Of a stretch of DNA of 64,000 nucleotides, positions 26,614 through 39,800 are shown piece after piece. The notes under the pieces were generated by a model. It did not search any database and had not been told where the DNA came from. It saw only the letters and a list, made by a program, of their open reading frames with translations. The position numbers were made by a program, and so were the translations under genes. The DNA is from Batillaria attramentaria. Lineage: Eukaryota > Mollusca > Gastropoda > Batillariidae. Position 1 is the first letter of the stretch; each line of letters starts with the position of its first letter. The stretch is from positions 717,501 to 781,500 of the forward strand of contig JACVVK020000206.1 of the NCBI GenBank assembly GCA_018292915.2, read 5' to 3'.

Positions 26614-27694
26614 ACGATGTACCAGCCTGAGCCTGTTTCAGTGAAATACGTCCGTGTCACGGTCAGCCACAATCACAATTGATAACCGACTGATGCAGGA
26701 AATCTGACGGCGAAAACTGACTCAAAACACTATCGGACTGTATGTGAGATAATGCATAGCTAGCAGTAAATATTCCATCTGTTCCTAAAAACAAACAAAC
26801 AAACAAACAAACCCAAACAACAAAAGCCGCATGTAGTAAAAAAAATATTCACTCACTTTGCTTGATGGAGACCTTTCTGTTGGTGTAGGCGAACAGCACG
26901 ACCTGCGGGTGTGTATCTTCCAAGGTAAACAGTTCATCCTTGCCCACGGTCTTGTTTCGTCCTTTCATAGTCGCCGAGGGCCCCACCCCGGTCAGGCAGC
27001 ACCCGGCTGAGTCTCGGAAAGCCAGGCCTCCGTTCTGACCAGACTTGATCTCCAGCGTGAATTTGGCAGTATCCGACAGCTGCTCCGACAGCTCTCCGCT
27101 GGTGTGCAGGTATCTGTTGTCGAAGGTCTTGAGGGCATACTTGCCGTCCACGAAATCAAGGAAGAGGAGGGCTTTTTCACCCCATGGGATGGTCTGGGTC
27201 ACCTGAAGCTGCTCGTCGCAAACGTGAGCGTACCGTTTCCTGTTGACGTTGCGAAGGTGGACCTGAGGGTGGATGGAGAGCTGCACAACCCACAGCTCCT
27301 GGTCCCCAATCGTCTTGGCGGAGCACTTCAGGTTGTCCTCGTTGCCACTTAGGTAGTTGCCGTGCACCAAGTTGCGGAAAGCCCAGCGGCCGTCTTTGGA
27401 GTACTCCACGACGAATTTCTCGGTCTGACCCACCTCCTCCGCTTCACATGTCACATTGCTACGTTTATCTGCTGACAAATAACGGCCGAGGTGACTCTTG
27501 ATATAGACTACCTCCTCCACGGGATCTTGCACCAAGACGAACGTCTGCTTCTTTTTCAGGGCGGTGCCAGACACGTTGATCTTGCATCCAAACGACTCGG
27601 CAGTAAGATATTTTTGAGCAGAGTTTATCAGTCCGACCTTCCAGCCTGTCTCCGCAGATTTGTTAACGCCGTTCACTCCGTTAACAGCCGTCAT
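13095..27694 (-). CDS. FSCN: fascin, actin-filament bundling protein (complete, 4 coding exons)
   Basis: Fascin cross-links actin filaments into tight parallel bundles in filopodia, microvilli and sensory processes. Coding exons are 27694-26857, 16331-16172, 15418-15102 and 13300-13095. They join in phases 1, 2 and 1 with GT-AG borders to give 1521 nt, or 506 residues, against 493 in human fascin-1. Four beta-trefoil repeats are expected. Recognisable blocks are GLINSAQKYLTAESFG, ALKKKQ, SHLGRYLSADK, RKRYAH, VGKDELF, VSANQEEEESDKEIFQ, INRPV/NRPVLVLKSDHGFVG and GKYWRV. The start is the first ATG of an open frame matching the fascin N-terminus. The residue aligned to the PKC-regulated human Ser39 is Ala. 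Intron 1 is about 10.5 kb and repeat-bearing. Upstream non-coding exons were not identified. The call is very secure; the paralogue number is not assigned. Confidence 0.97.
13414..13434. repeat. short G-rich tract
   Basis: A GGGGGGGGGGAGGGGG run in fascin intron 3, prone to slippage. The rest of intron 3 (13301-15101) holds no recognised gene. Confidence 0.7.
14966..15038. repeat. (GT)n / (GC)n compound microsatellite
   Basis: GAGT and GT repeats pass into alternating GC about 65 bp from the donor of fascin exon 3. It is an alternating purine-pyrimidine tract. Confidence 0.95.
15102..15418 (-). CDS. FSCN: fascin exon 3
   Basis: It opens after acceptor CCATACAG and ends at donor GAAAG|GTGAGC. 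It encodes SDLTLFDVEWQDDGTISIKA, then VNRPVLVLKSDHGFVGSKS and STYEVIYMEHS. The human counterparts are the FDIEW, NRPIIV and GEHGFIGCR segments of trefoils 3 and 4. Entry phase is 2 and exit phase 1. Confidence 0.97.
15590..15757 (+). repeat. tRNA-derived SINE, family A, copy 2
   Basis: The head GTAGCCGAATGGTAGAG and the B-box region GTGAGTTCCAATCCCGG are followed by GGAGCCAAATATGTGTACTGG, TCGTTGCCCCGTCTTTGATA and GGGCGTTAAACTCC, then a CACCCATCCACC tail. It lies antisense in fascin intron 2. Confidence 0.92.
15796..15987. mobile_element. 192-bp MITE with about 45-bp TIRs
   Basis: The left end AGGCTCATGTCACACGGGAG and the right end CTCCCGTGACAGCAGCCT are inverted counterparts. Symmetry extends through GACGTTTTAGTCCGA and the AAACATC motif. 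A TCA trinucleotide flanks both sides, compatible with a 3-bp duplication as in PIF/Harbinger-type elements. It has no ORF and lies in fascin intron 2. Confidence 0.88.
16172..16331 (-). CDS. FSCN: fascin exon 2
   Basis: The acceptor TTGCAG at 16337-16332 opens a 160-nt exon encoding VDVSANQEEEESDKEIFQME and KWAFRTVDNKYW, and ends at donor GGCAT|GTGAGT. Human fascin has the equivalent MDLSANQDEETDQETFQ. Entry phase is 1 and exit phase 2. Confidence 0.96.
16632..16752. repeat. (CA)n tract plus TC/GA palindrome
   Basis: About 84 bp of CA is followed by TCTCTCTCTCTCTCGAGAGA, a short perfect palindrome that could form a hairpin. Located in fascin intron 1. Confidence 0.95.
16957..17020. repeat. 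(CA)n microsatellite
   Basis: A pure CA run in fascin intron 1, followed by a GA-rich segment to about 17060. Confidence 0.97.
21734..21930 (+). repeat. 5'-truncated copy of tRNA-derived SINE-V
   Basis: It matches the 3' half of the element at 25432: TGGAAATGTTCAGCC, ATTCTAAAATTCCGAAACTT, CTTCGCACCACGTGATTGT, CCAGTGTGTGAGAGAATGCG and AAAGCGCCTATA. The tRNA-like head is absent. Confidence 0.88.
22408..22530. repeat. (GT)n tract followed by G-rich tract
   Basis: About 66 bp of GT, a short spacer, then G runs of 13, 6 and 9 bases. The guanine-run spacing could support a G-quadruplex; this is untested. Confidence 0.93.
23866..23962. repeat. (GT)n(GA)n compound microsatellite
   Basis: GT repeats pass into two GA blocks split by GAAAGAGACTCG. 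Confidence 0.95.
25432..25815 (+). repeat. tRNA-derived SINE-V, near full length
   Basis: A tRNA-like head has A-box TGGTCTAGTGG and a perfect B-box GGTTCGAGTCC, the RNA polymerase III promoter elements. The body holds TCTCCGGGTACTCCGGCTTC, which resembles the conserved central domain of V-SINEs as I recall it. The 3' part ends near AAAGCGCCTATACAATACC. The copy at 21734 shares the 3' half. Sits in fascin intron 1. Confidence 0.85.
26549..26610. repeat. (TC)n(CA)n compound microsatellite
   Basis: TC repeats run directly into CA repeats about 240 bp inside fascin intron 1 from the exon 1 donor. Confidence 0.96.
26857..27694 (-). CDS. FSCN: fascin exon 1 (first coding)
   Basis: 838 nt from ATG 27694-27692 to donor AGCAAA|GTGAGT. 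It encodes trefoils 1 and 2 and the start of trefoil 3: VGLINSAQKYLTAESFG, SGTALKKKQTF, IKSHLGRYLSADK, VNRKRYAHVCDEQ and TVGKDELFTLEDTHPQVV. There is no stop over 279 codons and strong colinearity with human fascin-1. A short NGVNGVN stretch after MTAV precedes the first trefoil. Confidence 0.97.
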
Positions 27695-29926
27695 CTTTGC
27701 CTGTTCTATGCTTTGACTTTTTCACTAAAAATATTTGTGCTTCGTAATAATTACAAACTTGACGTGTGCAGCCTCTCTTCGCAACGCAACCCCAACCGGC
27801 GTCCGCTCCCCATCTGCGCGCGAGCAGACGATACACAAGTGCACGCCTCACGCAGCCGAGCCGATATTCGTTACGGCTGTTCCGATTGGGTGCCGACCGA
27901 GCCGCAGGTCGCAGGCTCTGGTGAAAAAGCGATCCATGGATTGGCTGGTAGCCGCTCGCTGATTCTACATTACATGCCGCACTACGACAATGTTGTCTCA
28001 GCGAAGTTGCGCTTTGCTGTCCTCTGCATTACCAATATTTGTTAATAGTTCGATTCAGCTCTGATGTCTGCTTCATAAAAGACTGTTGATAAACAGGGAA
28101 GACTTCCTCGCTTGATTTATGGAAACCGTGCTTAAATCAAACACACTTTTACGATCCGCGGTGTCGTCTGCTGTCACTCGATCAGTTGTAGCTGCCCATG
28201 CCGCGTCAGTTTTGAGCCGCATCAGGAACCTTCCTTTTTCTAACCAATGAAAATATATTCTATGCAGCGTTTGAAGTGCTGTGTACTTGTATTGTAAATG
28301 CCCATTTGCACTTGCTCCAATATTCTGGCTGACGCATAATTATGTACAAGCCCCCCCCCCCCCTCGCCATTACTGATCCGAACACAGTTTCTCAGTTGTT
28401 TTTACGTTGCCGGATTAGAAAGAAATTATCGGAGATTTGTCTGGAAAACAGCCCAAACCCAAATTTCATATACAGAGATAAAGCATGGATTGTAACATTA
28501 CGCTCGGGTACCCTCGGTAAGTGGGATGTCAGGAACCAAATATCAGTGTTTCTTTAGTATAGGTGACAAACATTAGATTATAACACCGCCGTTGGCGCAA
28601 ATATTTTGTGTGAACATGCTTTGGTTCGTGTTTCCTGGCATAATACTGAACTGTATTTCCCTAGACACAGCGTTTTGAGGCACGTGTGTCACCGGGATCC
28701 CTTTTCCCACGTGCGACTCGGGCCACTGTATCTGGAGTTAGCTGAGTAGTGCTCACGGGTACAGGTATGTAAACTGGGGCAGTTAGCAGTGATATCGCCA
28801 CTGCCACGGAGCGTTTCCTTTTGTTGCTCGAATTCACGCAGGTTACGGTTGCCCTATGTTAGGGGTAAGCTTTTTAAATTGTATTTTGCTAGTACGTTGA
28901 TGTAAGTAACTGTTGTCACTTTGGTTACTTTAAGCGTGCATGTTTAACTCTATGTAGTGAAAACTTGTCATTACTGTGACGGTAGTTTTAACTGGTGGCT
29001 CAGCACATTGTAAGACAGTTGAGGACTGCGTTTGGGTGTATATGTCATGCATATCTGTGTCCACTTTTGATGGAACGTCACGGACTATTTTATATCAACA
29101 GCGGTCTGGCTGGGGTCCAGAGTAACGGGTTGAGGCTGCACTGAGGCTGACGGTCGGACGTGTCTCCTCCACGCAAGCAGGCGCGTATCGTGTCGACGCC
29201 ACTTGGTACCCGTGGACCACCTGACGAGTTGGGACTGAGTTTTACCTACGTGGGCCTTCTCCACCCTGAAGACGGCGGCGTCCGTTCCGGGAGAAAGGAC
29301 GTATACACTCGTTACGTACTCCTCCAACTGTCAGAGACCAGGCCACCAGTATAGTTTCCCAGTTTAAGGGATAGAGACTGTTAATTATATCACGTTTGTA
29401 TTATCAACTAGTTTTGGTAATTAGACAGTAGTTACCATCAAGTCGCCTGTCACGTTCCGCGACAGACGGAAGTGCTGGTGCCATAATTATTATTGTATGT
29501 GTTAAATGTGTGTGTGTAGTTAAGTGTTGAGTGTTTGTGGTAAAGATTTCGTATTGTATTCCCAGCGTTTTCTGAGTCTTGTGTTGTATGGCTGCGAGCG
29601 GTGAGGGAGCGAGTGGTTATTTGCGTGTGTGAATGTGTGTGTGAGTTGGAAGGCAAGACTGGGTCGTGACATCTGTGTGTGTGTGTGTGAAAGGATAGTT
29701 ATTGGATTATCTCCCGTTCTGAAAGAAATATGCCTGTACGAGTTTTGTCCCTTGAAACGCATTGAAACGGGGATTAATGGTCACCGATTTTTCTGTTGAC
29801 TTCAATACTGAACCGAGTTCTTGAAATCTTCCAGAAATTCCACCAGTTTCTCATCAGGTCTCACTTTTCAAAGATTTCAGTGATTTTTGGCTCAGTGCAG
29901 AACTATGATTGTAAGGGAAAGGGCGT

Positions 29927-29930
<4 letters not shown>

Positions 29931-29965
<35 letters not shown>
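29931..29965. repeat. (CA)n microsatellite
   Basis: A short pure CA run downstream of the actin-like gene stop. Confidence 0.95.
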
Positions 29966-29966
<1 letters not shown>

Positions 29967-30011
29967 CAAAACCCTGAAAGCATCATCAAAAAAGAAAAAA
30001 AATTTAACATT

Positions 30012-30017
30012 TTTATT
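30012..30017 (-). promoter_or_regulatory. AATAAA poly(A) signal for the actin-like gene
   Basis: The minus strand reads AATAAA 26 nt after the actin-like stop codon (30043). The close spacing suggests a very short 3'UTR. Use is inferred. Confidence 0.5.
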
Positions 30018-30042
30018 TGCCTAGCCTGACTATAGGCTTTGC

Positions 30043-31161
30043 TTAAAAGCACTTTCGGTGGACAAGTGTAGGGCCATACTCATTGTAGTCTTCAATTGTA
30101 ATACACATGTGTGTGAAAGCATGACTGGATGCTAAAACTGAACCACCCTTCCACACCAGGAGATCTCGATCTGGCGGTGCTAGAACCTCTGCCTTCAAAT
30201 GATCTAAACCCCTTCCATTTAGCTGGGCTTGTACATCATGCTCAAGGCGTTCTTTCAGTCCTGGCAAAAGTGCCCCACCACCTGTCAGCAGAATGTTGCC
30301 TGCGAAGTCTTGTTTCAGGGTTGCATCACATCGAGCAATGGTGAAAGAAATGTGTTCGGCAAGTCCTGGCATTTCATAACCAACAAGGCCTGGTTTGAGA
30401 AGTGTTTCTGCACACTGAAATCTCTCTTTTCCAAGGGTGAGAGCCTCTCCAGAAGGCAGACTATATTGTTTTTCATGTTCAACATCAAACGTCTGCATCT
30501 CTTTCTCGAAGTCTTGAGCAACATACGCATATTTTTCCTTCATGTCTCTCACTACCTCCCATTCCATCTTCTGTGCAGTGGCTTCTTTCTTAGTTAGCAG
30601 CGTCATGAGAGCTTGTGTGAGATCTGCACCACACACCTGATACCTAAAGACAGACCACTCCATGAAGTGACTTTCGTAGACAGGTACGACACTCACTGGC
30701 CCTTCGCCTAAGTCCACCACCAGGCCTGTTCGGAGACCAGCACCTTGCAAAGCCAGTGATGCTGCAGACGCCAGGTAGAAAGCAGGTACGTTGAATGTTT
30801 CAAATGCCACCTGAACTGACTTCTCTCTGTTGTACTTCGTATTTGGAGAGGGTTCGCTCATCAGCAGAGGACACTCGCTCATGTCAGAATGAAGTTCCTT
30901 GTCAAAGACATGCTGCCAGAGAATCTCGGTATCCGTCCAGTTGATTAAAGTTTTCCATTCAACAGTGCGTCTTAGCTTCAACATTTTCTTTTTTGCGATT
31001 GCTTCCTCCCCTAAATAAACATCACTGCTGTTTGTGCCATCTATTGGTCTACCTACCAAAGACTTCATCACAACACTTGGCTCATCCTGGCCAGCAAACC
31101 CGGCTTTGATGTTATAGGTTCCATGGTCCAACACCACAGTCTGATGGCTGGCTGTCTCCAT
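30043..31161 (-). CDS. divergent intronless actin-like protein, 372 residues
   Basis: An actin-fold protein read as one uninterrupted exon. Family landmarks are the N-terminal VLDHGTYNIKAGFAG, NREKSVQVAFETFNVPAFY, GLVVDLGEG, EVVRDMKEKYAYVAQDFE, ILLTGGGALLPGL, WKGGSVLAS and the C-terminal GPTLVHRKCF. Against conventional actin (375 residues) the DNase-I loop is shortened. Actin Gln137 aligns with Ala and His161 with Ser, residues that position the catalytic water, and the second phosphate loop DSGDG reads DLGEG. ATP binding may persist but hydrolysis is probably impaired; this is inference. Absence of introns suggests retroposition, though no 3' poly(A) remnant is visible. I cannot place it in a named Arp subfamily. 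It is divergently paired with ALKBH5. Confidence 0.93.
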   Translation of the reverse strand: METASHQTVVLDHGTYNIKAGFAGQDEPSVVMKSLVGRPIDGTNSSDVYLGEEAIAKKKMLKLRRTVEWKTLINWTDTEILWQHVFDKELHSDMSECPLLMSEPSPNTKYNREKSVQVAFETFNVPAFYLASAASLALQGAGLRTGLVVDLGEGPVSVVPVYESHFMEWSVFRYQVCGADLTQALMTLLTKKEATAQKMEWEVVRDMKEKYAYVAQDFEKEMQTFDVEHEKQYSLPSGEALTLGKERFQCAETLLKPGLVGYEMPGLAEHISFTIARCDATLKQDFAGNILLTGGGALLPGLKERLEHDVQAQLNGRGLDHLKAEVLAPPDRDLLVWKGGSVLASSHAFTHMCITIEDYNEYGPTLVHRKCF

Positions 31162-33696
<2,535 letters not shown>

Positions 33697-35588
33697 CTTT
33701 CCTGTAATCTTGCCAAATTGTCCGCCACTGTTGTTACTGTATAAAAAGCTGTTCAATCATGGTAGAATATGACAATCTCTCTCTTTCAGAAACAGGCTGG
33801 GGAATTTTCAGTCATTTGGCAATTTTCAGCCAAATTTCCTATCCTTTCAGCCCGAAAAATATGTTTCAGTCAAAGAAAAGGTAGGAGGGAAAAGGTTGCG
33901 GACACTATCATGACACATGCAATGTCATGTGAGACAGTCTGACTTCATTTTTGAAGATTTGCATTTTGGTATCATAACTATCAGGCCTGTATTTTTCGTT
34001 AGGGTGCCAGGAGAGGCTACGAAATGCCTTTAGAAATGCTAAAATTTGATCTCTTAAATGGGGCATTGCTCCTGTGTTCCCCCAGCAGGGCGCTGCCTCT
34101 GCACCCCTGCCTAGGTTTCAGTCTTTTTCCCCTCAGCAATTCCCCAGCCTGCAGAAAATCTCAAGAATGCCATAAATGTGGAATAGAACGAGTCAGTATT
34201 GGGGTGAACCTGAACAATCATGTGCTGTTGGGTGCACAGCAAGGGTTAGGGTCGGTTCACAGGCTTCCTCAGGGCTGAGGTGGATTGGGGGGGGGGGGGG
34301 GGGGGCTCGCCTCTGACATGCAGTAGGAAGTTATTTTTCTTCTGTTTCAACTTGCTTAGGTTTTCTTCATTTTCTGGAGTCAGCACGACACATTTGATTT
34401 TGGGTACAGCTGAAGTTACTTTCTCATCAGAGACACAGATTTCCTGGTATGTGAGTTCATTTCGCATAATCTTGAATAATGTATGGTTGTAATATGTATT
34501 AATTTATCTTTGTTACTGTAGTTTCTGTAATTTTCCCGGAGAGAAGTAGGATTAGGCAGGTTTTTTCTTTAGACTTGTTTGTGCAGATTGTTGAATGCTT
34601 GTTTTGATAAAAGGGTCTTTCAATTTACACATGAGTCAGAAAAAGGAATCTTTCTTGTGCTGTGATTAATACTTGAGTATGGCCAGTGTTGAATGTGATT
34701 TCAGCACGTGAATGGATGCAAGAAATACGTAAGTTCGATGTACAGTGTACATTTTGTAAATTGCTAAATCTCTTGGATTTGGTTTTGTGTTTGTACTCAC
34801 CTGTGCCGTGTGTGTCAACATGGTAACAGAAAGTTGAATAGATTTTGATATTAACCAGTGGCACAGCTGTTGGTGTTGTTCATGAACATAGCATACGTTT
34901 TCTGATATCAGATAATAATTATCATTTGTTTTCAAGTTGTCTTCATGGTACAAGCTTTTGTGTTTTTGGTTGAGTGTTTGCTTTCAGGTTTTGCCCTGTT
35001 TGCAAGGAATTGAGAGTCAGACGTCCATTTTGTTCAGTGTCAGTGGTGTGTGTCGTTTTTGTTGTACATGTACTTATTTCATATGAGAGGTGTTGCTTGG
35101 GAAACAAGTTACGGTAGTAACTCCTGAGAACCCTGTTCCTCCTCTGTCCCAAGCTATCCATCCTCCCTCACTCTGTTTTACCCCTTCCACACACTGGTGC
35201 ATAATTTCAGAATCAGTTGCTCTCAGTCTCATTTTTGCCTTTGTGAAATGCACCAGAGTTTTGTTTTGCCGGTAACTCTACTGTTTGTTCCCTATGCTCA
35301 ACAATAGTGCCTCATACTAGTCGTAGTTGAATGGTGCATGACTCGTCCTAGGTTTTGTCTCTTTGGAGATGCATTGTGTGTTGCGATAGTACAGTGGGTT
35401 AATGGCATTAGTGGATGGCTCCACTCAAACAGCCACAGTAGAAACACTGTTAATAGTGCACATCTGGCAGAACCTTGCCATTGCCTGTTGCATGCACAAG
35501 AGCATATGACCACCTGGTGCAAGGTGCAAGTGTTAAAAAGAGCTACCACAAAGAAAATAGGATGTTATAGTAGTCTCTGAGTCACATT

Positions 35589-35609
35589 TGGGGGGGGGGG
35601 GGGGGGGGG
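35589..35609. repeat. G homopolymer
   Basis: About 20 consecutive G residues, likely polymorphic or error-prone in sequencing. Confidence 0.9.
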
Positions 35610-35955
35610 CATTGGCCTGCCGCTATTCTGCCACACAGTTAAATTGAGGTGCCTCCTGTAGAAGGCCTTCCATTTGTATATGTAGAAGAAAGCCAAAGAA
35701 ACGGTGGTGCCAGAGTAAGCAGCAGTGTTGTTTGTGCATGAGCAGAATGCTTGGACCATTTGACGTTTCTGATTTTTCCAGCTGGCTTTGTGAGAATTCT
35801 GTGTTGAACAAGAATGCTATTCCGTTGTATTGTTTACTGTCTGATGTTGTATAAAGAGTATTGTTACTGTTTGTGCCATTTTTGGATTTGTTAAAAACAC
35901 GAATAAGTCCACCAGTTGAAACATTGGTTTTTGTGTAACAGTGTATGGGGCTTCT

Positions 35956-36043
35956 GTGGCAAGACTAGCCCAGAACAGAGTGCGATGGCGAAGGGTTGTC
36001 GATGGCCTATGCTCCACGTGGAGCCAAGGGCCTAAGTAAGTAA
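35956..36043 (+). mobile_element. 88-bp 5'-truncated LINE (family C) with 13-bp TSD
   Basis: The segment contains GTGCGATGGCGAAGGGTTGT and GATGGCCTATGCTCC and ends in GCCTAAGTAAGTAA. It is the 3' end of the element whose coding part is at 41747-42180. GTATGGGGCTTCT occurs exactly at 35943-35955 and again at 36044-36056, a perfect target-site duplication. Confidence 0.93.
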
Positions 36044-36850
36044 GTATGGGGCTTCTAGTAAAATTTCAGTGGTATGTGTTGTCTGGTGATGCATGCACTT
36101 GACATACATTGTGTTCATTTCAACAATAATGTGCTGCAGTTTTGAAGAGTTGGTTACGAAAATATTTTAGTTGCAGATCATGATTATTTATTATATCAAA
36201 GTATCAGCTCTGCCTTTGGGTTATGTGTGCAGTACACAATATAAGTACATGTACTTAACTTACTGTATTTTGTATTTTCCTCAGATAAATTTGAAGTACA
36301 ATGTACCACAGTTCAAATGTAACTGAAAGAATGGCCCTTCAGGAAGAACCACAACAGTAAATTTGTTTGATTATGCTTTATGGCACATGTTCCATCTTGT
36401 TCTTGAATAATGAGAAAGAGATTTCAGATAATTCTTTCTGTTGGGATCCATAGGGCTGACCACGCTACTTTGCAACCACTGTTATAGATCTTGGAGTATG
36501 TGATAATGTCTGATACTAATGCCAAAGATCTGTTCGTGAATGCGTTTCTTCACAAAATACAAGGGATAAGGTTGGAACTGCCAAGAACGTGATTATTTTG
36601 GGAACTGACAGTGTGGTGTTATGTGACATACTGTTTTGTAAGTGCTCTGTACATTTTCAGTTGTTGTTCATCAGTACAAAGGGTTCATGCATTTGAAAAT
36701 AGTTACTCCACTGTTGGGAATGTTTCCAATGTGAAGGTTTTGTTTCTCAAGTTCCGATGGACATTTTCCCGGTACCTGTGGTTTGATTCCTGGGTCTTTG
36801 TTTACTTGCTGAGTGTTCAGAGTTTGTATTTTTTTCCCCAGATAATAAAA

Positions 36851-39800
36851 ATGAATCATGATTTGGCCACTGATTGGAGATACTTTCTTTGGTCTTTACT
36901 GGTATTGTGTTTTCACTGTTGTCTGGGTGTTGATTCTTGGTTATAGAGCAGACTGGCGTTGTGCATTTACGTACGTTTTGTTTATCCAAACAGAAGAGTT
37001 GTTGCGACAAGAAATGCAACCACTGGCTGCTGCTAATTTCACATTTAAAAAAAAAATTCCAGCCATGGGATGAGACGAGTGGGTGTGTATTGGATTGAAC
37101 CCAACATACACGCTCACATGAATCACACACATTCTCTCTTCCACTGGACATCAACACATTACATTGTATTGCAAGGGTCAGCTTGGCCATTTGGCTTTTT
37201 ACATTTAGAATTGCATTAATTCTGAATTTTTGTGGGTTGAACATTTCGCGGGGGAGGGGGGAGGGGCTAGGATAGAACCTTTGACTATCGACCTGATTGA
37301 ACTGTGCCACATACTTCACTGAAAAATTGGGCGCAAGTGGGGCTCAAACTACAACCTCTCTCATTGGTGGCAGGCGTCATCACCTCTGACTTTACCATCG
37401 ACCAGCCGAAGTTATTGTTGGGTCCGTGTGATATGATATGTCTAAGAGCATTCAACAGATTGCAAACAAATTTCAAGTGTGGATAAACCTTTGTGGGTGA
37501 TCTTATAAAGTAGGGAGGGTACGGTGTATTTAACTCGACTGCACCTTTCAAGAACTGTTCAGAGGAGGTAATGTCTGACAGAAAACCCCTTGCATAAAAG
37601 TATGAGTTGTTGGCCTTTGGCCTTTTACAGATGGTGCATTGTGGGGATATAGTTCTGCTGTCACAGCAAACGGTGTAAATGTTTTGTTCAGACACTTGAA
37701 AAAAAATTCTAAAAAGGGCGTTGGCACTTAAAAAAAGAACAGCAATGCCCTCTTTACTGGGGAATTACCATCTCTTACCCACCCTTTTCTATCAGTTTCA
37801 GTATCGACTGCTCCACTGAGGAGTTGTGCTTCGTGTTATGTCAGTGGTTCTGCAGAGTTGATCATTGGCCTTGCGCACGAGCACACGGTAAACAAATCAG
37901 TTGGAGACGATAGGATCACTTACAAAGGCGACTGAAGTGAAGTGGAAATTTGATATGGTGCAAAAACGGTATGTCACGTACAGGCCTCCTGTGAGTCACT
38001 CGCGTGTTACTGATACCGTGATATTTACGTTCACTTTGGTCTGTCAGTGAAACGGGCCTGGTCACCTTATGAAAGCAAATTTAAATGAGCACTCATGACT
38101 GAAAGGGCATGTCATTCTGGATATAAAAAAAAAACAACCTCCGGCCTAAAAGCCGGTTATCTGGCAGCGCAGTGGGGAAAAGCCGGCTCAGACACTACTA
38201 GTAACAGCAAGTCAGTCCATGTTACGCGGCGCGCACACGTGAATGTGCACTGAGACATGCAAGTTTATTCAGAACATCACTGTGCTCAATGCTCCCCCCC
38301 CCCCCTTCCGCCAACTCTGAACCCAACTTCCCTGGCGGACTACACTGAAATCATATGTTAATAACAGTTCACCGCTTCCATTTCTGTGTTAGTCGAGAAG
38401 CCTTGACTTCGATGAAGTACTGTTAGTCAGTGTTAGCCATTAGGGACACGGCGCATTTTATGTTTACGCAGCGAATTAGCCTGAGCCCAATACTGACAAG
38501 CGCTGTTTTTACCGGCCGGCGGGGTCAGTGCAAGGCGGTAAGAGCTGAGGCCGGGGGGTATGCTCACAGACTCGGGTACTCTAACGGCCCTGCGTGCTTA
38601 GCCCTGAAGGGATCTAGTTCGCCGGCTGTAATGAGCTTTCACGTAACTTTGTTTCTTCCAATACTTGTTTCTTATGTCGTCAACCGACCCTTCGCCCCTC
38701 CTCCCCTCCCCCTCCTCCCCCGCCATTTGTTTCAGTAGTAGTAAACCGGCGCCTCGACTGAAACTGACATAACTGAACTGACATATACTGACTGATTCAG
38801 CACGCCGGTCCGCCTGACGGTGGCCGTTGGCGATTTTTCAAGTTTAACAGTTCAGCATGATTAAATCAAATTTGTCTCACATCGGACACGATTTTGTCTT
38901 CATTTCTGAGGAGTAACAACCTTTAAAGTGTTACTGGTGTGATTGGTGGCGCACGGGCCGTTCTTGGATCAGTCAGTTTTGAGGAGATGCACTGACTCCG
39001 CGACACCAGTGAGACTGACGTCTCATCAAGTTACGCGGCAAGCGAGTGGCTCAACTGACGACATACCAAGACGGGAAATGATTGCCGTAGTCGGTGGGCA
39101 GGCTTGACACTGAATAGACTAAACAAGGCCGGCCGGTGTCAATCCTTTCACCTTAAGTTCAGCATCATTACCGACATCTACAAACAGCGGTTCCACTGAA
39201 ACAGTATAACACGACCACCGTTGCACTCTTCGCCTGAACGAAAGTGAAGTGATTAGTATACGGTAAGCTGAACCGTGGCGTGGGCTCATGTTTCAGTGCG
39301 GATACACGTGAGCCAGCTTGAATACATATGTACATGTACACTGAATAGTCTACTGAAAACCCAGTGCGGATCATCTGGACGCGTGCCGACACTGAGGCCT
39401 TTATTATTCATTCCGTCAGTTGCTTTCGTTATCAAATCAGATCCATTGTCGGGGTGTCTCACTGAGGTGTGAGCTGTAACTCTGCGCCGACCGTTGTCAC
39501 ATACACTATTCGCGATCTTCCTAGTCAGTCCGGCAGCCGGCTTTGAGCGGTTGAACTAAGGCGAATGTTGTGGGACAGCTACGCTGCTGGTAAGTTATTG
39601 AACAATCACTGAGTCAGTGGAGAGAAGCCTGCCAGGCTTACCCAGTCAGCCGGAAGGCTTGCCCAATACAGACTAAGTTACGGTCACAGAACATACTACT
39701 GCTGGGTGGGTGCTCTGTGTCTCGTACAATACCGAGAGCGGGTGTTTTAGAGAAAGGGACAGCGGAGATTGTATGGCGAGAAAGGGATCGCTGTTTGAAT

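Larger units (their letters stand above)
17061..26856 (-). other. fascin intron 1, remainder
   Basis: No additional exon was recognised on either strand. It contains G tracts near 17228 and 17931, T/A-rich DNA near 19050-19180, a pyrimidine-rich stretch near 20700-20760, microsatellites (22408, 23866, 26549) and two SINE-V copies (21734, 25432). The ORF at 22018-22374 (-) and its plus-strand shadow show no family motif I know. Confidence 0.6.
27695..30042. other. fascin 5' flank and intergenic DNA
   Basis: The first few hundred bases upstream of the fascin ATG should contain its 5'UTR and promoter; no TATA box or conserved promoter element is clear. From 28.1 to 30.0 kb I recognise no gene or interspersed element, only a C tract (28352-28363) and a CA tract (29931-29965). 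Confidence 0.45.
33697..36850 (+). other. probable ALKBH5 3'UTR / flank
   Basis: No coding exon was recognised. The plus strand is T-rich, and by eye the first AATAAA after the ALKBH5 stop is at 36844-36849. It contains G tracts (34286-34306, 35589-35609) and a short LINE insertion (35956-36043). A UTR this long is possible but inferred. Confidence 0.3.

Noticed and set aside
37285..37695. 136-residue minus-strand ORF
   Set aside because: No family motif and no intron-exon signals; part of it resembles a degraded tRNA-like repeat.
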